The notes: generated from the letters alone by a model not told the origin. A stretch of 64,000 nt of DNA from Candidatus Accumulibacter affinis (GCA_016713625.1 JADJOT010000009.1:248001-312000), one strand, 5' to 3'. Counted from the stretch's first letter, positions 17,353 to 27,543 are shown. Program-made: numbers and translations.

Positions 17353-17930
17353 TCCGTATCGATCGCCTTCAGACTTTCAATCGTACAGTCGACACCGGCG
17401 CCGGGCAAGTGAATCGACATATCGCCAAGCGGTGGACGGCCACCAGCATACCTGATTAGTACAAGGTCCCTGCCGTCCTTGACGAGACGCCGCAACCCCT
17501 CCGCATCGTCAACCAACGCAGAATCACCCAGTCCGGCGCGAACCCTCTCGCCCGGCCAGGTTGCGACCTGCACCAACGCCAACAGCAGTATCGGGTCCAC
17601 CCCCTGCAGCAGTGATGTTTCAACCCTGACGCGATCGTTGTCGAAGGTCAGCTGCACCAGCTTCTGCCCGAACGGCGTTACTCCCACGAAGCGCATGCCA
17701 TCGCTGTCTACTTCAAGCTGCGCGATCAGTGTTTCCTGCCGGCCGTCCAGCACCACATTCACCTTCTGCTGCACATCGAACGACACGATACTTGCCGTTG
17801 TCTGCAAGCAATAATGGCTGCCGCCCGGCAATGCGGTACACCGCGAGCCGTCGCTGGTACAAGCAATGGCGAGAAAAATGGCTAATGCTGCCGACGCTAC
17901 GGCAGGCCAGCGTGAAAGGAGAATCTTCAT
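17349..17930 (-). CDS. apeN: DUF3261-type lipoprotein ApeN
   Basis: 193 residues with a lipoprotein signal, lipobox LAIAC at about residues 20-24. The body is beta-rich with no catalytic motif (QLEVDSDGMRFVGVTPFGQKLVQLTFD), matching the DUF3261 lipoproteins encoded in aryl-polyene clusters. It is thought to work with the LolA-like ApeL and the MMPL exporter ApeM in moving the pigment lipid to the outer membrane. It overlaps both neighbours. Confidence 0.8.
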   Translation of the reverse strand: MKILLSRWPAVASAALAIFLAIACTSDGSRCTALPGGSHYCLQTTASIVSFDVQQKVNVVLDGRQETLIAQLEVDSDGMRFVGVTPFGQKLVQLTFDNDRVRVETSLLQGVDPILLLALVQVATWPGERVRAGLGDSALVDDAEGLRRLVKDGRDLVLIRYAGGRPPLGDMSIHLPGAGVDCTIESLKAIDTE

Positions 17931-20332
17931 GGCGTTGCCGCTCGTGTAAACGACAGCACCATTGGCGCCAGCAGGACAGAAACGCAGATGCCCAGCAGCA
18001 GGGTCAGGCCAAAGCCGGACAGCGCGGGCATCGAACTGAACGCCAGCAGGCCAAAGGATAGCAAGGTCGTAGCAGCGGAGAGCAGAACACCGGCCAGCGT
18101 AGCCGCTTCATTCACTCCGCCCTCACACAGGAAGATGGCGTAATTGACGCCGACCCCCAGGACCAGCATGAAGCCCATCACGTTGAACACCGTCAGCGAG
18201 GTACCCAGATAACCGAAAGCACCGAGAACAACTGCCATCGACAACACGGTCGGCAGCAACATGAAGGCCGCCTGAGCGAGCCCGTAGCGCAGGCATAACA
18301 CACCATAAACCAGGGACAGCGCAGCAAGCAGCCACAGCGCGCCCCACTGCCGATACTCCCGGAACAACTGCGAAACGCTGCCCGCCTTATCTACGAAAGT
18401 CACTCCCGGCAGATTGGCCGAGGCCTCGGCAAGGCGCGCCACATCGCGGATCCCCTGTGGCTGGACGACGGCAGCAAAGCCGCCCTGGTCGCCTTGTGGT
18501 CCACCCATCTGCCCGAGCCAAAGATGTCGAAACGGCGCCGACAGCGACGATTTCAGCCAGTCCTCGACGAGCAGTACAGGTCCTTGACCACCCTTGAATT
18601 CTTCAACAAACCGGCTGGCCACTTCATCGCGCAGCGACGCCTCGGCGAGTTGGTAGCGTAGCCCGCTTTCGTCCGAAAAAACCCTCTTTGCCAAGTACGC
18701 CCGGTTCTCCTGCTGCCGCTCCGCCGACGGCACGAACGCGGAAATCCCGAGATAGCTGTCCAGCGCGCGGTCATTCCCCGGCCCTGTCATCTTCGCGAGT
18801 CTTTCGAACAGCTTTTCCTCATGGCGTAGAAGGTCCTCGGGCGTTTGTCCCTCAACCAGGAAAAACTGACTGCTGTTGCCGAATCCCGTCAGGTCGCGAA
18901 TTTTCTCTTCCTGGGCAACGAGAGTCACTGGCCGTGAGATCAACACCTGCACACTGTCGTTGCTGGAAAGCCGCATCCAACCGGGAAGCGAAACGGCGAG
19001 CAGACCGACGGCAAGTAGTAGACAGGCACGACGACTGACATACGCTCGCCAGAAAACCAGGAAGCGCCGGGGCAGTGTCACCGACAACTCCGGGTCGCGC
19101 CGGCCGGCAGTCTGGAGTAACCAGGGCAGCAACAGGAACACCGTCGCGCAAGCGGCGCTCAAGCCAACCAGCGCGAACAGGGCAATTTGTGCAATTGCTG
19201 GGAAAGGGGCCAACATCAGGGCGGCATAGCCGAGCAGACTCGTCGTCAGCGCCATCAGCAGGCCCGCTGCAATGCGCCGCAAGCCGACCATCGGTTCCCA
19301 GTCTTTCCCCGCGCCGAGATGCGCCGAGAAGTACTGGATCGCATAGTCGATAGCCTCACCGATCAGGCTGGCACCGAACACCAGCGTGAGCAGATGCATT
19401 TCCCCATAAACGGCCACGACCACGGTCACCGCCGCGGCAATGCCGAAGCCCACCGACAACAAACCAAGGGCCAGCGGGCGAAACGAACGAAAGACGAGAT
19501 AGAGCAGGAAAAGCATGCCGATTAACGAACCGGCGCCAATCAAATCGACTTCCCGCTCGGCGCTCTGCCGCGCCGCTGCCGCATAAAAAACAGTCCCGGT
19601 ACGCAACACCAGCAGATCGGGAAAATCCTTTTTCAAGGCGTTTTCCGCTGCGCCAACTGCCGAGACGACGTGCCTCTGGACCGCGCTGTCGTACGATGAT
19701 CCGGCCAGCTCGGCCGATACTACTGCCCACACCTCCTCACCGTTACGCGCGACGAGCAAACCGTCCCAAGGTTCCAGTTTGAGCGTTTTCAGAGGTAGTC
19801 CGGCCAGCCAGCCATCGCCCAAACCTAAAGGATCGTCCGCCAGCGAATACGCCGGGCCAAGCTGGAAGGGTGCGTACAGCTTGTGCTGCAAGCGGGCAGC
19901 CACATCGAGTGAGCCTTCCACCAGCGCATCACGATCAAAGTCATTCAGCAGATTGAAGCGGTACGGCAGGTAGAACAGCGCCAGTTGCCGCAGGTCGAAC
20001 TGCGGGATTTCCGCGACTACCTGGCGAAACGCCTTGGTGCCGCGTAACTGCGCGGCAAACTCCCGAGCGGCCTGGCCTGCATTCTCGGCATTTCGCGGTC
20101 CGCTTGCATGTTCCGGGGAGGCGGGGCCGATCAGGAAAAAAGCGCGCTTGCCCGCTGCCTCGGCCAGGCTGCCGACGGCCTGCTCGGCCACGGGATTGAT
20201 CTCGGTCTGCGGCAGCAACGCCAACAGGTTGCTGTGCAGCGGCAACGGTCCCGAGAACTGCATGACGCCAGCGGTCGCCAACGCGCAGGCCAGCAGCAGC
20301 CACAGCATAGCGCGTAGTCGCATGCTGTTCAC
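17927..20332 (-). CDS. apeM: MMPL-family exporter ApeM
   Basis: 801 residues with the RND/MMPL layout. One membrane helix at the N-terminus is followed by a large periplasmic loop and a block of helices (LIGAGSLIGMLFLLYLVFRSFRPLALGLL, with LIGEAIDYAIQYFSAHLG containing the Asp typical of the sterol-sensing-like core). A second periplasmic loop and a second helix block follow, ending LAPMVLSFTRAATP. It probably extracts or exports the aryl-polyene lipid across the inner membrane. It overlaps apeL upstream and apeN downstream by 4 bases. Confidence 0.85.
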   Translation of the reverse strand: MNSMRLRAMLWLLLACALATAGVMQFSGPLPLHSNLLALLPQTEINPVAEQAVGSLAEAAGKRAFFLIGPASPEHASGPRNAENAGQAAREFAAQLRGTKAFRQVVAEIPQFDLRQLALFYLPYRFNLLNDFDRDALVEGSLDVAARLQHKLYAPFQLGPAYSLADDPLGLGDGWLAGLPLKTLKLEPWDGLLVARNGEEVWAVVSAELAGSSYDSAVQRHVVSAVGAAENALKKDFPDLLVLRTGTVFYAAAARQSAEREVDLIGAGSLIGMLFLLYLVFRSFRPLALGLLSVGFGIAAAVTVVVAVYGEMHLLTLVFGASLIGEAIDYAIQYFSAHLGAGKDWEPMVGLRRIAAGLLMALTTSLLGYAALMLAPFPAIAQIALFALVGLSAACATVFLLLPWLLQTAGRRDPELSVTLPRRFLVFWRAYVSRRACLLLAVGLLAVSLPGWMRLSSNDSVQVLISRPVTLVAQEEKIRDLTGFGNSSQFFLVEGQTPEDLLRHEEKLFERLAKMTGPGNDRALDSYLGISAFVPSAERQQENRAYLAKRVFSDESGLRYQLAEASLRDEVASRFVEEFKGGQGPVLLVEDWLKSSLSAPFRHLWLGQMGGPQGDQGGFAAVVQPQGIRDVARLAEASANLPGVTFVDKAGSVSQLFREYRQWGALWLLAALSLVYGVLCLRYGLAQAAFMLLPTVLSMAVVLGAFGYLGTSLTVFNVMGFMLVLGVGVNYAIFLCEGGVNEAATLAGVLLSAATTLLSFGLLAFSSMPALSGFGLTLLLGICVSVLLAPMVLSFTRAATP

Positions 20333-20991
20333 TGTCCTGCACGATCGACACGCTCCGCGCCGAACAGCAACAACTCCGCTTCATCGAGCGCCGCCGCCGC
20401 GTGCGAATTGCTGAAGCGGATCCGTGTGCTGTCGCCGCCCGTTTCGCTGATCCGGATTTCCTCCAAAAAGCGGCCGCCGGACAGCTGTATTCCGCTCAGG
20501 TATTGCGCCAGCTGGGATTGACGGGGTTTCAGCTCGATCGCCCATTTGGCAGGATCGCCTTGCACCGTGGCCTCGAAATACTCGCGCAAGGCGTCGGCGT
20601 TGGCACCGAGCACCGCCCGGAACACCCGGCCGACCTGCGCCAGCCCCGGCACTTCGCGGGTTTCGCGTACCCGGCGCACGCCGTCGCTGGCAATCTCGAC
20701 GATCCGCGCCTCGCCAAGCACATAGTTCAAGCGGTAAGGCTGCTCGATCTGCCAGAGGACGCCCTGACTGCGAGAAAAAGTCAGCCTACCCTTGGTGACC
20801 AACGGCCGCTTCAAGGCCGCGATCTGCTTGGTCTGCACGAACTCGGCGCGAACTACCGCGTGCTGCTCGATCTGCGCGCCGATCTGACTTAGCATGTCAG
20901 ATGCCCATGCTGACAAATCCCCCAGCAGACACCCTACGGTGATCAGGCAACGGATCAAGAAGGAGCAGCGAGAGACCCGGACAAGCATCAC
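20329..20991 (-). CDS. apeL: LolA-like outer-membrane lipid carrier ApeL
   Basis: 220 residues with an N-terminal signal (ITVGCLLGDLSAWASD). The core has AVVRAEFVQTKQIAALKRPLVTKGRL and GVLWQIEQPYRLNYVL, the pattern of LolA/LolB-type lipid carriers that ferry hydrophobic cargo over the periplasm. In aryl-polyene clusters this gene sits between the thioesterase and the MMPL exporter, as here. The start overlaps the stop of apeK and its stop overlaps the apeM start. Confidence 0.8.
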   Translation of the reverse strand: MMLVRVSRCSFLIRCLITVGCLLGDLSAWASDMLSQIGAQIEQHAVVRAEFVQTKQIAALKRPLVTKGRLTFSRSQGVLWQIEQPYRLNYVLGEARIVEIASDGVRRVRETREVPGLAQVGRVFRAVLGANADALREYFEATVQGDPAKWAIELKPRQSQLAQYLSGIQLSGGRFLEEIRISETGGDSTRIRFSNSHAAAALDEAELLLFGAERVDRAGQ

Positions 20992-21413
20992 TTTGAAAAT
21001 GCCTTCTCAAGGTTTCTGAACACCATCGGCGGCGACACGAACTGCAGTTCGCGCGTCGCCGCATCGACGGCCACCTGAACGGTGTAGCCCTTGGTCAGCC
21101 GCTCACCGGTTTCGCGGTCGCGGATCTGGTAAGCGATCTTAATTCGGTTCTCGTATTCGAGCAGAGTCGCCTGCACGGACAAATTCTGGCGGTAGCGAGC
21201 TGGACGGATGTACTTCAGATGACATTCGACGATCGGCCAGAGATAGCCCGACGCCTGCATCTGCGGGTAGTCGTAATCGAAACGGCGCAGCAACGCGCAA
21301 CGAGCCAGTTCGAAGTACTTGACGTAATGACCGTGCCAGGCCACCTGCATCGCGTCGACATCGTGAAATGGCACTTCGACATCAACGGCGGCGCTCAGCT
21401 CAGCCATGCGCAT
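20988..21413 (-). CDS. apeK: YbgC-like acyl thioesterase ApeK
   Basis: 141-residue hotdog thioesterase of the 4HBT/YbgC type. The signature HDVDAMQVAWHGHYVKYFELAR contains the catalytic Asp region. In the aryl-polyene pathway the thioesterase releases or proofreads acyl chains on the carrier protein. The start overlaps the end of the ammonia-lyase gene by 14 bases, and the stop overlaps apeL. Confidence 0.85.
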   Translation of the reverse strand: MRMAELSAAVDVEVPFHDVDAMQVAWHGHYVKYFELARCALLRRFDYDYPQMQASGYLWPIVECHLKYIRPARYRQNLSVQATLLEYENRIKIAYQIRDRETGERLTKGYTVQVAVDAATRELQFVSPPMVFRNLEKAFSK

Positions 21414-22968
21414 ACAACTCCCAATAATTTTGCCGGATCAGTCTGGCCATCTCGCGCAACTCGGCTTCCAGCGGGCGGTCCTCATCGACGAAGCCCGAAT
21501 GGTCGGCAACGCGCTGCATGAACGCTGCCACCGGCGGCAGCAGGGCAGCCGGCCGGACACTGGTCAGCCTTTGGCGCAGACGGACGCCCTGGACGCTGGC
21601 CAGCGTCAGCGCCGCGGCCACCTGCTCGGTGAGTTCAAGGACGCGCAAGCAATCCCGTGCGGCAATGGTGCCCATGCTCACCTTGTCCTGATTGTGGCAC
21701 TCGGTGGAGCGCGAGAATACGCTGGCCGGCATCGTCAGTTTCAGCGCTTCCGCTGTCCAAGCCGAAGAGCCAATCTGCACGGCCTTGAAACCGTGGTTGA
21801 TCGTCGCACGCGCGCCCAGACTGCCGGACAGGTTTTGCGGCAAACCGTGGTTGTATTTGCTGTCGACCAGCAGGGCCAGTTGGCGGTCCATCAAGTCGGC
21901 CAGATTGGCGACGGCCGTCTTCAGAGCATCCATGGCAAAGGCGATATGTCCACCGTAGAAATGGCCGCCATGCAGCACCAGTTCAGCATCGCCATCGATC
22001 AACGGGTTATCGTTGGCGCTATTCAGCTCGTTTTCGATGTCGCGGCGCATCCAGCTCAGGGCGTCGCGCGTAACGCCGATCACATGCGGCGCACAGCGGA
22101 TCGAATAACGATCCTGTAGACGGATAAGCTCGCTGTCGTCGGGGTGCAGATCGGCGAAAATCCATGCTGCCGCCTCATTTTGCCCGGCATGCGGCTTGGC
22201 GGCGAACAGACGTGGGTCGAAATGCCCGCGATTACCGCGTATGGCGATCGAGGCCAGCGCGGTCAGTCGGCAGCACAGACGCGTCAACGCCTCGGCACGC
22301 TGCCAGGCCAGGCAGGCCAGCCCGGTCATCACGGCAGTGCCATTCATGATTGCCAGACCTTCCCTGGGCGCCAGCCGAGCGGCGTCAGGCCCAACTCGCG
22401 CAGCACATCGAGTGCCTTCCGGCGCTGACCGCCAAAGCGTACATCGCGCTCGCCGATCAGCGCGGCGGCGACGTAGGACAGCGGCGTCAGGTCGCCACTG
22501 GCACCGACCGAGCCCTCCGACGGAATGAACGGCAAAAAGGCGATGGTCAATCAGCGCCACCAACTGCTCAAGCAACTCCCAACGCACACCCGAATAGCCT
22601 TGTGCCAGCGAATTCAGACGGCAGACCAGGAGCGCGAGCGTTTGTTCGTCATCCAGATACTCGCCCATTCCGCAGCCGTGGAAGCGCGTCAGATGCAAGG
22701 GCAATTCGGCGATCAGTTCGGGCGGAATGCTTACCGTACACGAATCCCCATAACCGGTATTCACGCCGTAAACCACTCCGTTGGCTGCCAGCAAGCGCTC
22801 AAGATATTCCGACCCGCTACGGATTCGCCGGGCAAATTCGGGGGCATCCGACAGTGAAACGCCGGCCTCGCCCTTGGCCACGCGCAGCACGTCCTCGATG
22901 CACAGCCGCCGTGCGCCGACGGTGACCGTAAGCGCATGACTTGCTGGAGGTAATCGGACATCCACCAT
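21400..22968 (-). pseudogene. Aromatic amino-acid ammonia lyase (HAL/PAL/TAL family) with two compensating frameshifts
   Basis: The frame reads through for 522 codons, but its middle (roughly residues 148-197) is not lyase-like. The other frame at 22550-22350 encodes the missing family core, including the MIO-forming motif GASGDLTPLSY. A one-base insertion in the A5 run at 22534-22538 and a one-base loss near 22377-22381 would restore a complete lyase. The rest is normal: GVNTGYGDSCTV, NSANDNPL, QNLSGSLGARATINHG. Such enzymes deaminate Tyr, Phe or His; in a pigment cluster it would give a cinnamate or coumarate starter. As written, the protein lacks its cofactor site. Sequencing error or real inactivation are both possible. 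Confidence 0.8.
22534..22538. other. Frameshift site 1 in the ammonia-lyase gene
   Basis: An A5 run on the + strand (T5 in the gene) where one base fewer joins LIDHRLL to PFIPSEGSVGASGD. It is opposite in sign to the second shift near 22379, which explains why no stop codon appears between them. Confidence 0.7.
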
Positions 22969-22977
22969 TACGCCCTG

Positions 22978-24670
22978 TCAGAATGACTTGCGGCGGCCGA
23001 CTGCCAGAAGTCGTAAAAAATTGAACCATTGGTCCGGTGCTTGCATGCAGTAGTACTCCAGCCGCCGGGCATACTGCTGCAGGTATTCCGGAAGGCGCGT
23101 CAGGCGGTCGCGACGTGGCAAATCGATGCGCTCCGCGAAGTGCTCCAGATGAATTCGGTACGCGTGGCCATTGCCGCGCTGTTCACGCAGGCAGAAACAC
23201 AGATAGACCGGGCAATCGAGCAGACTGGCCAGGATGAACGGGCCTTGCGCAAACGGTGCCGGTTCGCCGAGGAATTCAACCTGGCTGACGCGTCCACCGT
23301 CGCTCGCGGCTGGTGGTGTACGGTCGCCGACGATCACCACCAGTTCGCCACGGTCGACCTTATCCTTGAGCACGATTGCTGTCTCCGGCCCAAGGCGCGA
23401 CACCTGGATCAGGTTGATACCAAAGTCGGCGTTAGCCTGCCTGAGCAGCTCGTTGAAACGCTGGGCGTGGTCGGTATAGACAACGGCATTGACCGCCGCC
23501 TGCCGCTCATTGACGGCCAGCGCCCGAATCATTTCCAGGTTGCCAAGGTGGGAGCCGATCAGCACCGCACCGCGCCCGGAAGCGATCACCCTGAGCAACT
23601 CTGGCCGGTCCGGGAAGTCCACCTGATGGCTGCCCAGGTCCCCGAGCCACGCCGCCAGTTTGTCCAGTCCCGACTCGGCAAAGGCCCGCATGTGCCGGAA
23701 ACTGTCGCGCCAACCCGGCGCAGCCACGCCCTTCAGGCGGTGCACCGGCGTAGATAATCAAGTGAGGCCGCGCGCTGTTGCCTCCAGTAAGGAAAAAATA
23801 GCCGACAATCGGATAAAGCAGCCAGCGAGCGGTCCGCTCACCGAAAAAACGATAACAGGCAAACACGCTTTTCAGGCCAAGGACGCTGCCGCGTTCTGCC
23901 AGTCGCGACCAGTGGTCGCGCAAAACAGGCCGGCCGAACATCTTGCGCGACAGCAGCAACGGCAAGCGCAGCAGCATGCCGCAACTCAGTCGCGTGTGCA
24001 TCATCGAAATACGCAGGTTGTCGCGCAGCATGTCGAAATGCGAAACACCGTCTTCAGGGTAGATTACCCGCGTATCGACAACTTTGAATTGCAAACTGGC
24101 CCACGCCAGGCGCACCAGAATCTCGATATCAAAGTCCATCCGCGACGGCAGTTGGACGCGGCTGATCAGCGCACACGAGGCGGCCAGCGGGTAAAGGCGG
24201 AAACCACACATCGCATCAGTGACCGATACATTCAGCGTTTCCACGCACACCCAGAAATGCGTGACATAACGCCCATAAAGCCGGCTCTTCGGTATCGAAT
24301 CGTCGTAGATTGGCCGGCCGCAAATCAGTGCGCTGGGGTTGGCTGCGCCCAGTTCGAGGAAGCGCGGCACGTCGTTCGTGTCGTGCTGACCGTCGGCATC
24401 AATCTGCAGCGCGTGGGTAAAACCCGCCGCCAGCGCCTCGCGCATTCCGCGCTTAACGGCCGCCCCTTTGCCACCGTTTTGCGGCAAACGGAACAGGCGA
24501 AGCCGCGGAAAGTCTGTGGTCAAAGTCGCCAGCACCTGCCGCGTTGTTTCGTCGCTGCCGTCGTCGATGACCAGGATTGGTAAAGCATACTGGTCAAGAC
24601 GCTCCACCGTCGCGCGAATGCTGCGCCAGTGGTTGTAGATGGGTATCAGCAGACAGGCGGCGAAGTTCAT
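22978..24670 (-). pseudogene. apeJ: Bifunctional glycosyltransferase/LpxL-like acyltransferase ApeJ, frameshifted
   Basis: The first ~300 codons from 24670 encode a GT2 glycosyltransferase: LIPIYNHWRSI, VIDDGSDETT and the DXD-like QIDADGQHD. The second part, in another frame ending at 22978, encodes an HtrB/LpxL-type acyltransferase with the HX4E motif in GSHLGNLEMIRAL and later FILASLLDCPVYLCF. The frames part near 23,735-23,780. Two one-base losses there would give a continuous SLDYLRRLHRLKG, the usual joint in this fused family. As written, translation from the first start yields a 387-residue product without the acyltransferase. Role: glycosylation and acylation of the pigment. Confidence 0.8.
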
Positions 24671-26396
24671 TGCGCAGCGCCAAAGACCACGCGGCCAACA
24701 GAGAATTTTCGGATCGGGTTGGCATAGGAGAAATCGAGCCTCTTGCGCTGCGCATCCCAGGCAAGAGACAACTGAAGCTTTGCATCCGGCACCATCACAC
24801 CGAGAAACTTGAGGTTCTCCAGCGCCGAAAAAGCCCCTTCCAGCGGCAGATACTGGCGCGCAAAGTGCACCGCCCAGTCGACCTGAACGACCCCCGGCAC
24901 AAGCGCCGCACCGGCAAAGTGCCCGGCAAAATGTGCGATCTTCGGCGATACATGCAGATCGAGAATGACTTGCTGACCGAGACTGTCCCTTTCATGGGTC
25001 ACTCCGGTCACTCCGGGAAGCAAGGGTGGGGCGCTGGCAGGGACAAACAGGGCGACCACCGTCGCGTAGGAAATTTTCCCGCGATCGGTCGCCGGCAAGC
25101 GATCCGTGAAGCGCCAGTGGCGCGGCAATAGGACGGCTTCGAAGTGGTCGGCGAGGTGCCGCTGCAGAGCCTGGGCGATGCTCCGCCTTCCCTCGGCAGC
25201 CAGTCTCGCCTTGCCCTCGGCATTGAGCACCAGGGCGGCTCCGAGAGTTTGTCGGCGTCCGCTCAAGGGCACAACAGCGGCGGCTTCGACCCAGTGGTGA
25301 AGGGCCAGACGCGCCTCCATTTCTGGCAGGGACAAGCGCTTTTCTTCAATCTTCACGACACGGTCAAGTCGGCCCAGCAAGCGGAAGCGGCCATCTGGCA
25401 TCAATTCGATGCCGTCGTCCATTTCCATGGCCTCTCGTCTGCCAGAAAGGGCGAAGTCAACACCAGTGCCCCGCGCTCCGATCGGCCGAGCGTGTGACAC
25501 CGGAATGGCGTCCACAAATCGCCGTCGGTTACGCCCTGTTGCCGCCAGGCAACGCCACCGGTTTCGGTACTGCCGAAGATCTCGATCGGCGCCTGACCCA
25601 GCCCGTCGATCAGCGCCTGCGCCGCACTGGCGGGCAGGGGCCCGCCTGAGGAAAACACCGCGACCGGTCTCCGCTTGATCGAGGACAGCGCTAGCAGTTC
25701 GGGCAGGCGCGTCAGTTGGGCCGGACTGGAGATCAATGCACTATTTCCGAAGGAGGCCAAACGCTCCTCCAGAACATCGGGGAGCGCACAGATCACCGAG
25801 TCGAAAACTCGGCCGCTGGCGAGCGGCCAGAGTAGTCGGAAGAGCAGACCGTAGATGTGCTGGTGTGGTACCGTTGCCAGTATCGTCGCGGCGCCAAGTT
25901 TCTCACCCCACAAGGATTCGAGCAGGAAAATCTCCGCCTCGAACTGCGCCAGCGTCTTCCTGATCCGCTTGCGTTCGCCCGTAGTGCCGGAGGTGTAGAG
26001 ATCGATCGTGGCCGTGCTCGGATCAATCGACGGCAGGCTGCGCGGTAGGCCCGCTGAGCCCACGCCAATGCCGACGGCCAGATCATCGAATCTGGCGTCA
26101 AACGTATCGGCCAGTGCGGCGAGGGTTCCCGGCTGCGTACTGGGCAGGATGATCACCTGCTTTCCGGCATACAGCAGGGCAAGCAATCCAGAGAGGAATA
26201 CCAGAGGATCATCGTTGGCAAGCAGCCAGCGCGTTTGATGGTGCTGCCGCAGGAAGCCCGCGAGGAGAGAAACACGCGCGGCAAACTCGCTCCAGGTGAC
26301 CAGCCGCTGGCCATCGTGGCACACCGGATGGGCGTTGAGGCGCCCGTACTCAAACAAGGCGTGCAGCGCCAGCAGCCTGGGGAAAAAACTGGTCAT
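24667..26396 (-). pseudogene. apeH: Aryl-polyene adenylation protein fused to dehydratase (ApeH-ApeI), frameshifted
   Basis: From the ATG at 26396 an AMP-forming ligase is encoded (LYTSGTTGERKRIRKTL, FGSTETGGVAW), reading to a stop at 25401. The family continues in the next frame: MEMDDGIELMPDGRFRLLGRLD and KIEEKRLSLPEMEARL, the ligase C-terminal lobe. A one-base loss near 25,428-25,431 explains the break. After the ligase, the last ~110 residues form a hotdog dehydratase (HFAGHFAGAALVPGVVQ), so ApeH and ApeI are one chain here. The ligase activates the aryl acid starter for carrier-protein loading. It overlaps apeG and apeJ by 4 bases each. Confidence 0.8.
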
Positions 26397-26965
26397 CCTG
26401 CTGTTCCTGCCACAAAAAAGCGCCGGAAGAGCCATTCTCCGCCGATCAGGGAACCCAGCAGCAGATACGCGACGAAGCCGTTGTAAAGGGCCCAGTCGTC
26501 GCGGCTGGCATGCAGCGCCGTATAGACGGCGATTGCGCCGTTGCCGACAAAAAAAGCGCACCAGACCTGGGTCACTCGTCGCGTGTAGCCGATGGCTGCC
26601 GGTGGAAGATCCGCTTCGCCAAGGCGTGCAAAGCGTTCAATCATGGATGGAGGGAAACGGAGCGAGCCGCCGAAAAGCAGGAGCATTCCCAGGTTAACGG
26701 CGGCCGGATAGAGGCGCAGCAGTAACTCGCTGTTGGTCACCGCGACTGAGCCGGCCAGTAGCAGCAAACCGGTCAGCACCAGCAGATCGATCACCGACAG
26801 ACTCGCCAGCAGGCGAACGGCCTGGCGGTTGCGGCGCAGGAGCAGGATCGTTATCAGCATAAGCGCCACATGGCGCGGCTCGGCGACGCGCAGCCCGAAG
26901 AAAATGGCCACCGGGTAAAGCAAGCACGACAGGACGGCGAGAAGCCGTTGCAGACCGATCAGCAT
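26393..26965 (-). CDS. apeG: COG4648-type membrane protein ApeG
   Basis: 190 residues with several hydrophobic segments: LLAVLSCLLYPVAIFFGL, LALMLITILLL-like, LLASLSVIDLLVLTGLLLLAGSV, and a C-terminal helix near AYLLLGSLIGGEW. Membrane proteins of this kind are constant members of aryl-polyene clusters, between the carrier proteins and the adenylating enzyme. The molecular role is not known. Its stop overlaps the apeH start. Confidence 0.75.
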   Translation of the reverse strand: MLIGLQRLLAVLSCLLYPVAIFFGLRVAEPRHVALMLITILLLRRNRQAVRLLASLSVIDLLVLTGLLLLAGSVAVTNSELLLRLYPAAVNLGMLLLFGGSLRFPPSMIERFARLGEADLPPAAIGYTRRVTQVWCAFFVGNGAIAVYTALHASRDDWALYNGFVAYLLLGSLIGGEWLFRRFFVAGTAG

Positions 26966-26997
26966 CTTGTATCACGCTCAGGGCCGAACGGCCTGCA

Positions 26998-27243
26998 TCA
27001 GCCGGCCATCAATTGTTTGACGGTCTTGATCACGTCGCCGACCGTCCGGACCGCCTTGAAATCCTCCGGCTTGATGCGCTTTCCAGTCAGTGGCTGGAGC
27101 TTGATCACCAAATCCACCGCGTCGATACTGTCCAGGTCGAGTTCTTCAAAAAGGTTTGCGTCCGGTACAACACGTTCAGCGGCTATCTCGAAGGATTCTT
27201 CGAAAATCTTCTTGAGGCTGTCAAGAATCTGTTCGTCAGTCAT
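26998..27243 (-). CDS. apeF: Acyl carrier protein ApeF
   Basis: 81-residue acyl carrier protein. The phosphopantetheine attachment Ser is in ELDLDSIDAVDLVIKL. Size and helix pattern are normal. It is the second of two tandem carriers in the cluster; in characterised systems the two carry the growing aryl polyene and do not replace one another. Confidence 0.9.
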   Translation of the reverse strand: MTDEQILDSLKKIFEESFEIAAERVVPDANLFEELDLDSIDAVDLVIKLQPLTGKRIKPEDFKAVRTVGDVIKTVKQLMAG

Positions 27244-27270
27244 GGCTTTCTTCTGTCTAAATGAAAGTGC

Positions 27271-27543
27271 TCAAGCGAGTTGCGGCTGTGTATGCGTACT
27301 GACGAATAGCGCCAAGCTGTTCACCGATCTGAAATGCTCCCGGTTGCCGGCGCCGTTGGCTTCGATCTGCAAGTTGAATTTCTTGCGCAACGCGATTCCC
27401 AACTCCAATGCGTCGATCGAGTCCAGACCAAAACCTTCATCTCCGAACAGCGCAATGTCGTCCTCGATGTCCTCCGGCTTGGTATCTTCAAGGTCGAGCG
27501 CTGCAATGATGAGACGCTTGATTTCAAGCTTCAGCATGTCCAT
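27271..27543 (-). CDS. apeE: Acyl carrier protein ApeE
   Basis: 90 residues from the ATG at 27543, which has an AGGAG ribosome site 8 bases upstream; a second ATG two codons later is possible. The carrier motif is EGFGLDSIDALELGIAL. The frame is open further upstream inside apeD but that part is not protein-like. The start overlaps the end of apeD. Confidence 0.9.
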   Translation of the reverse strand: MDMLKLEIKRLIIAALDLEDTKPEDIEDDIALFGDEGFGLDSIDALELGIALRKKFNLQIEANGAGNREHFRSVNSLALFVSTHTQPQLA

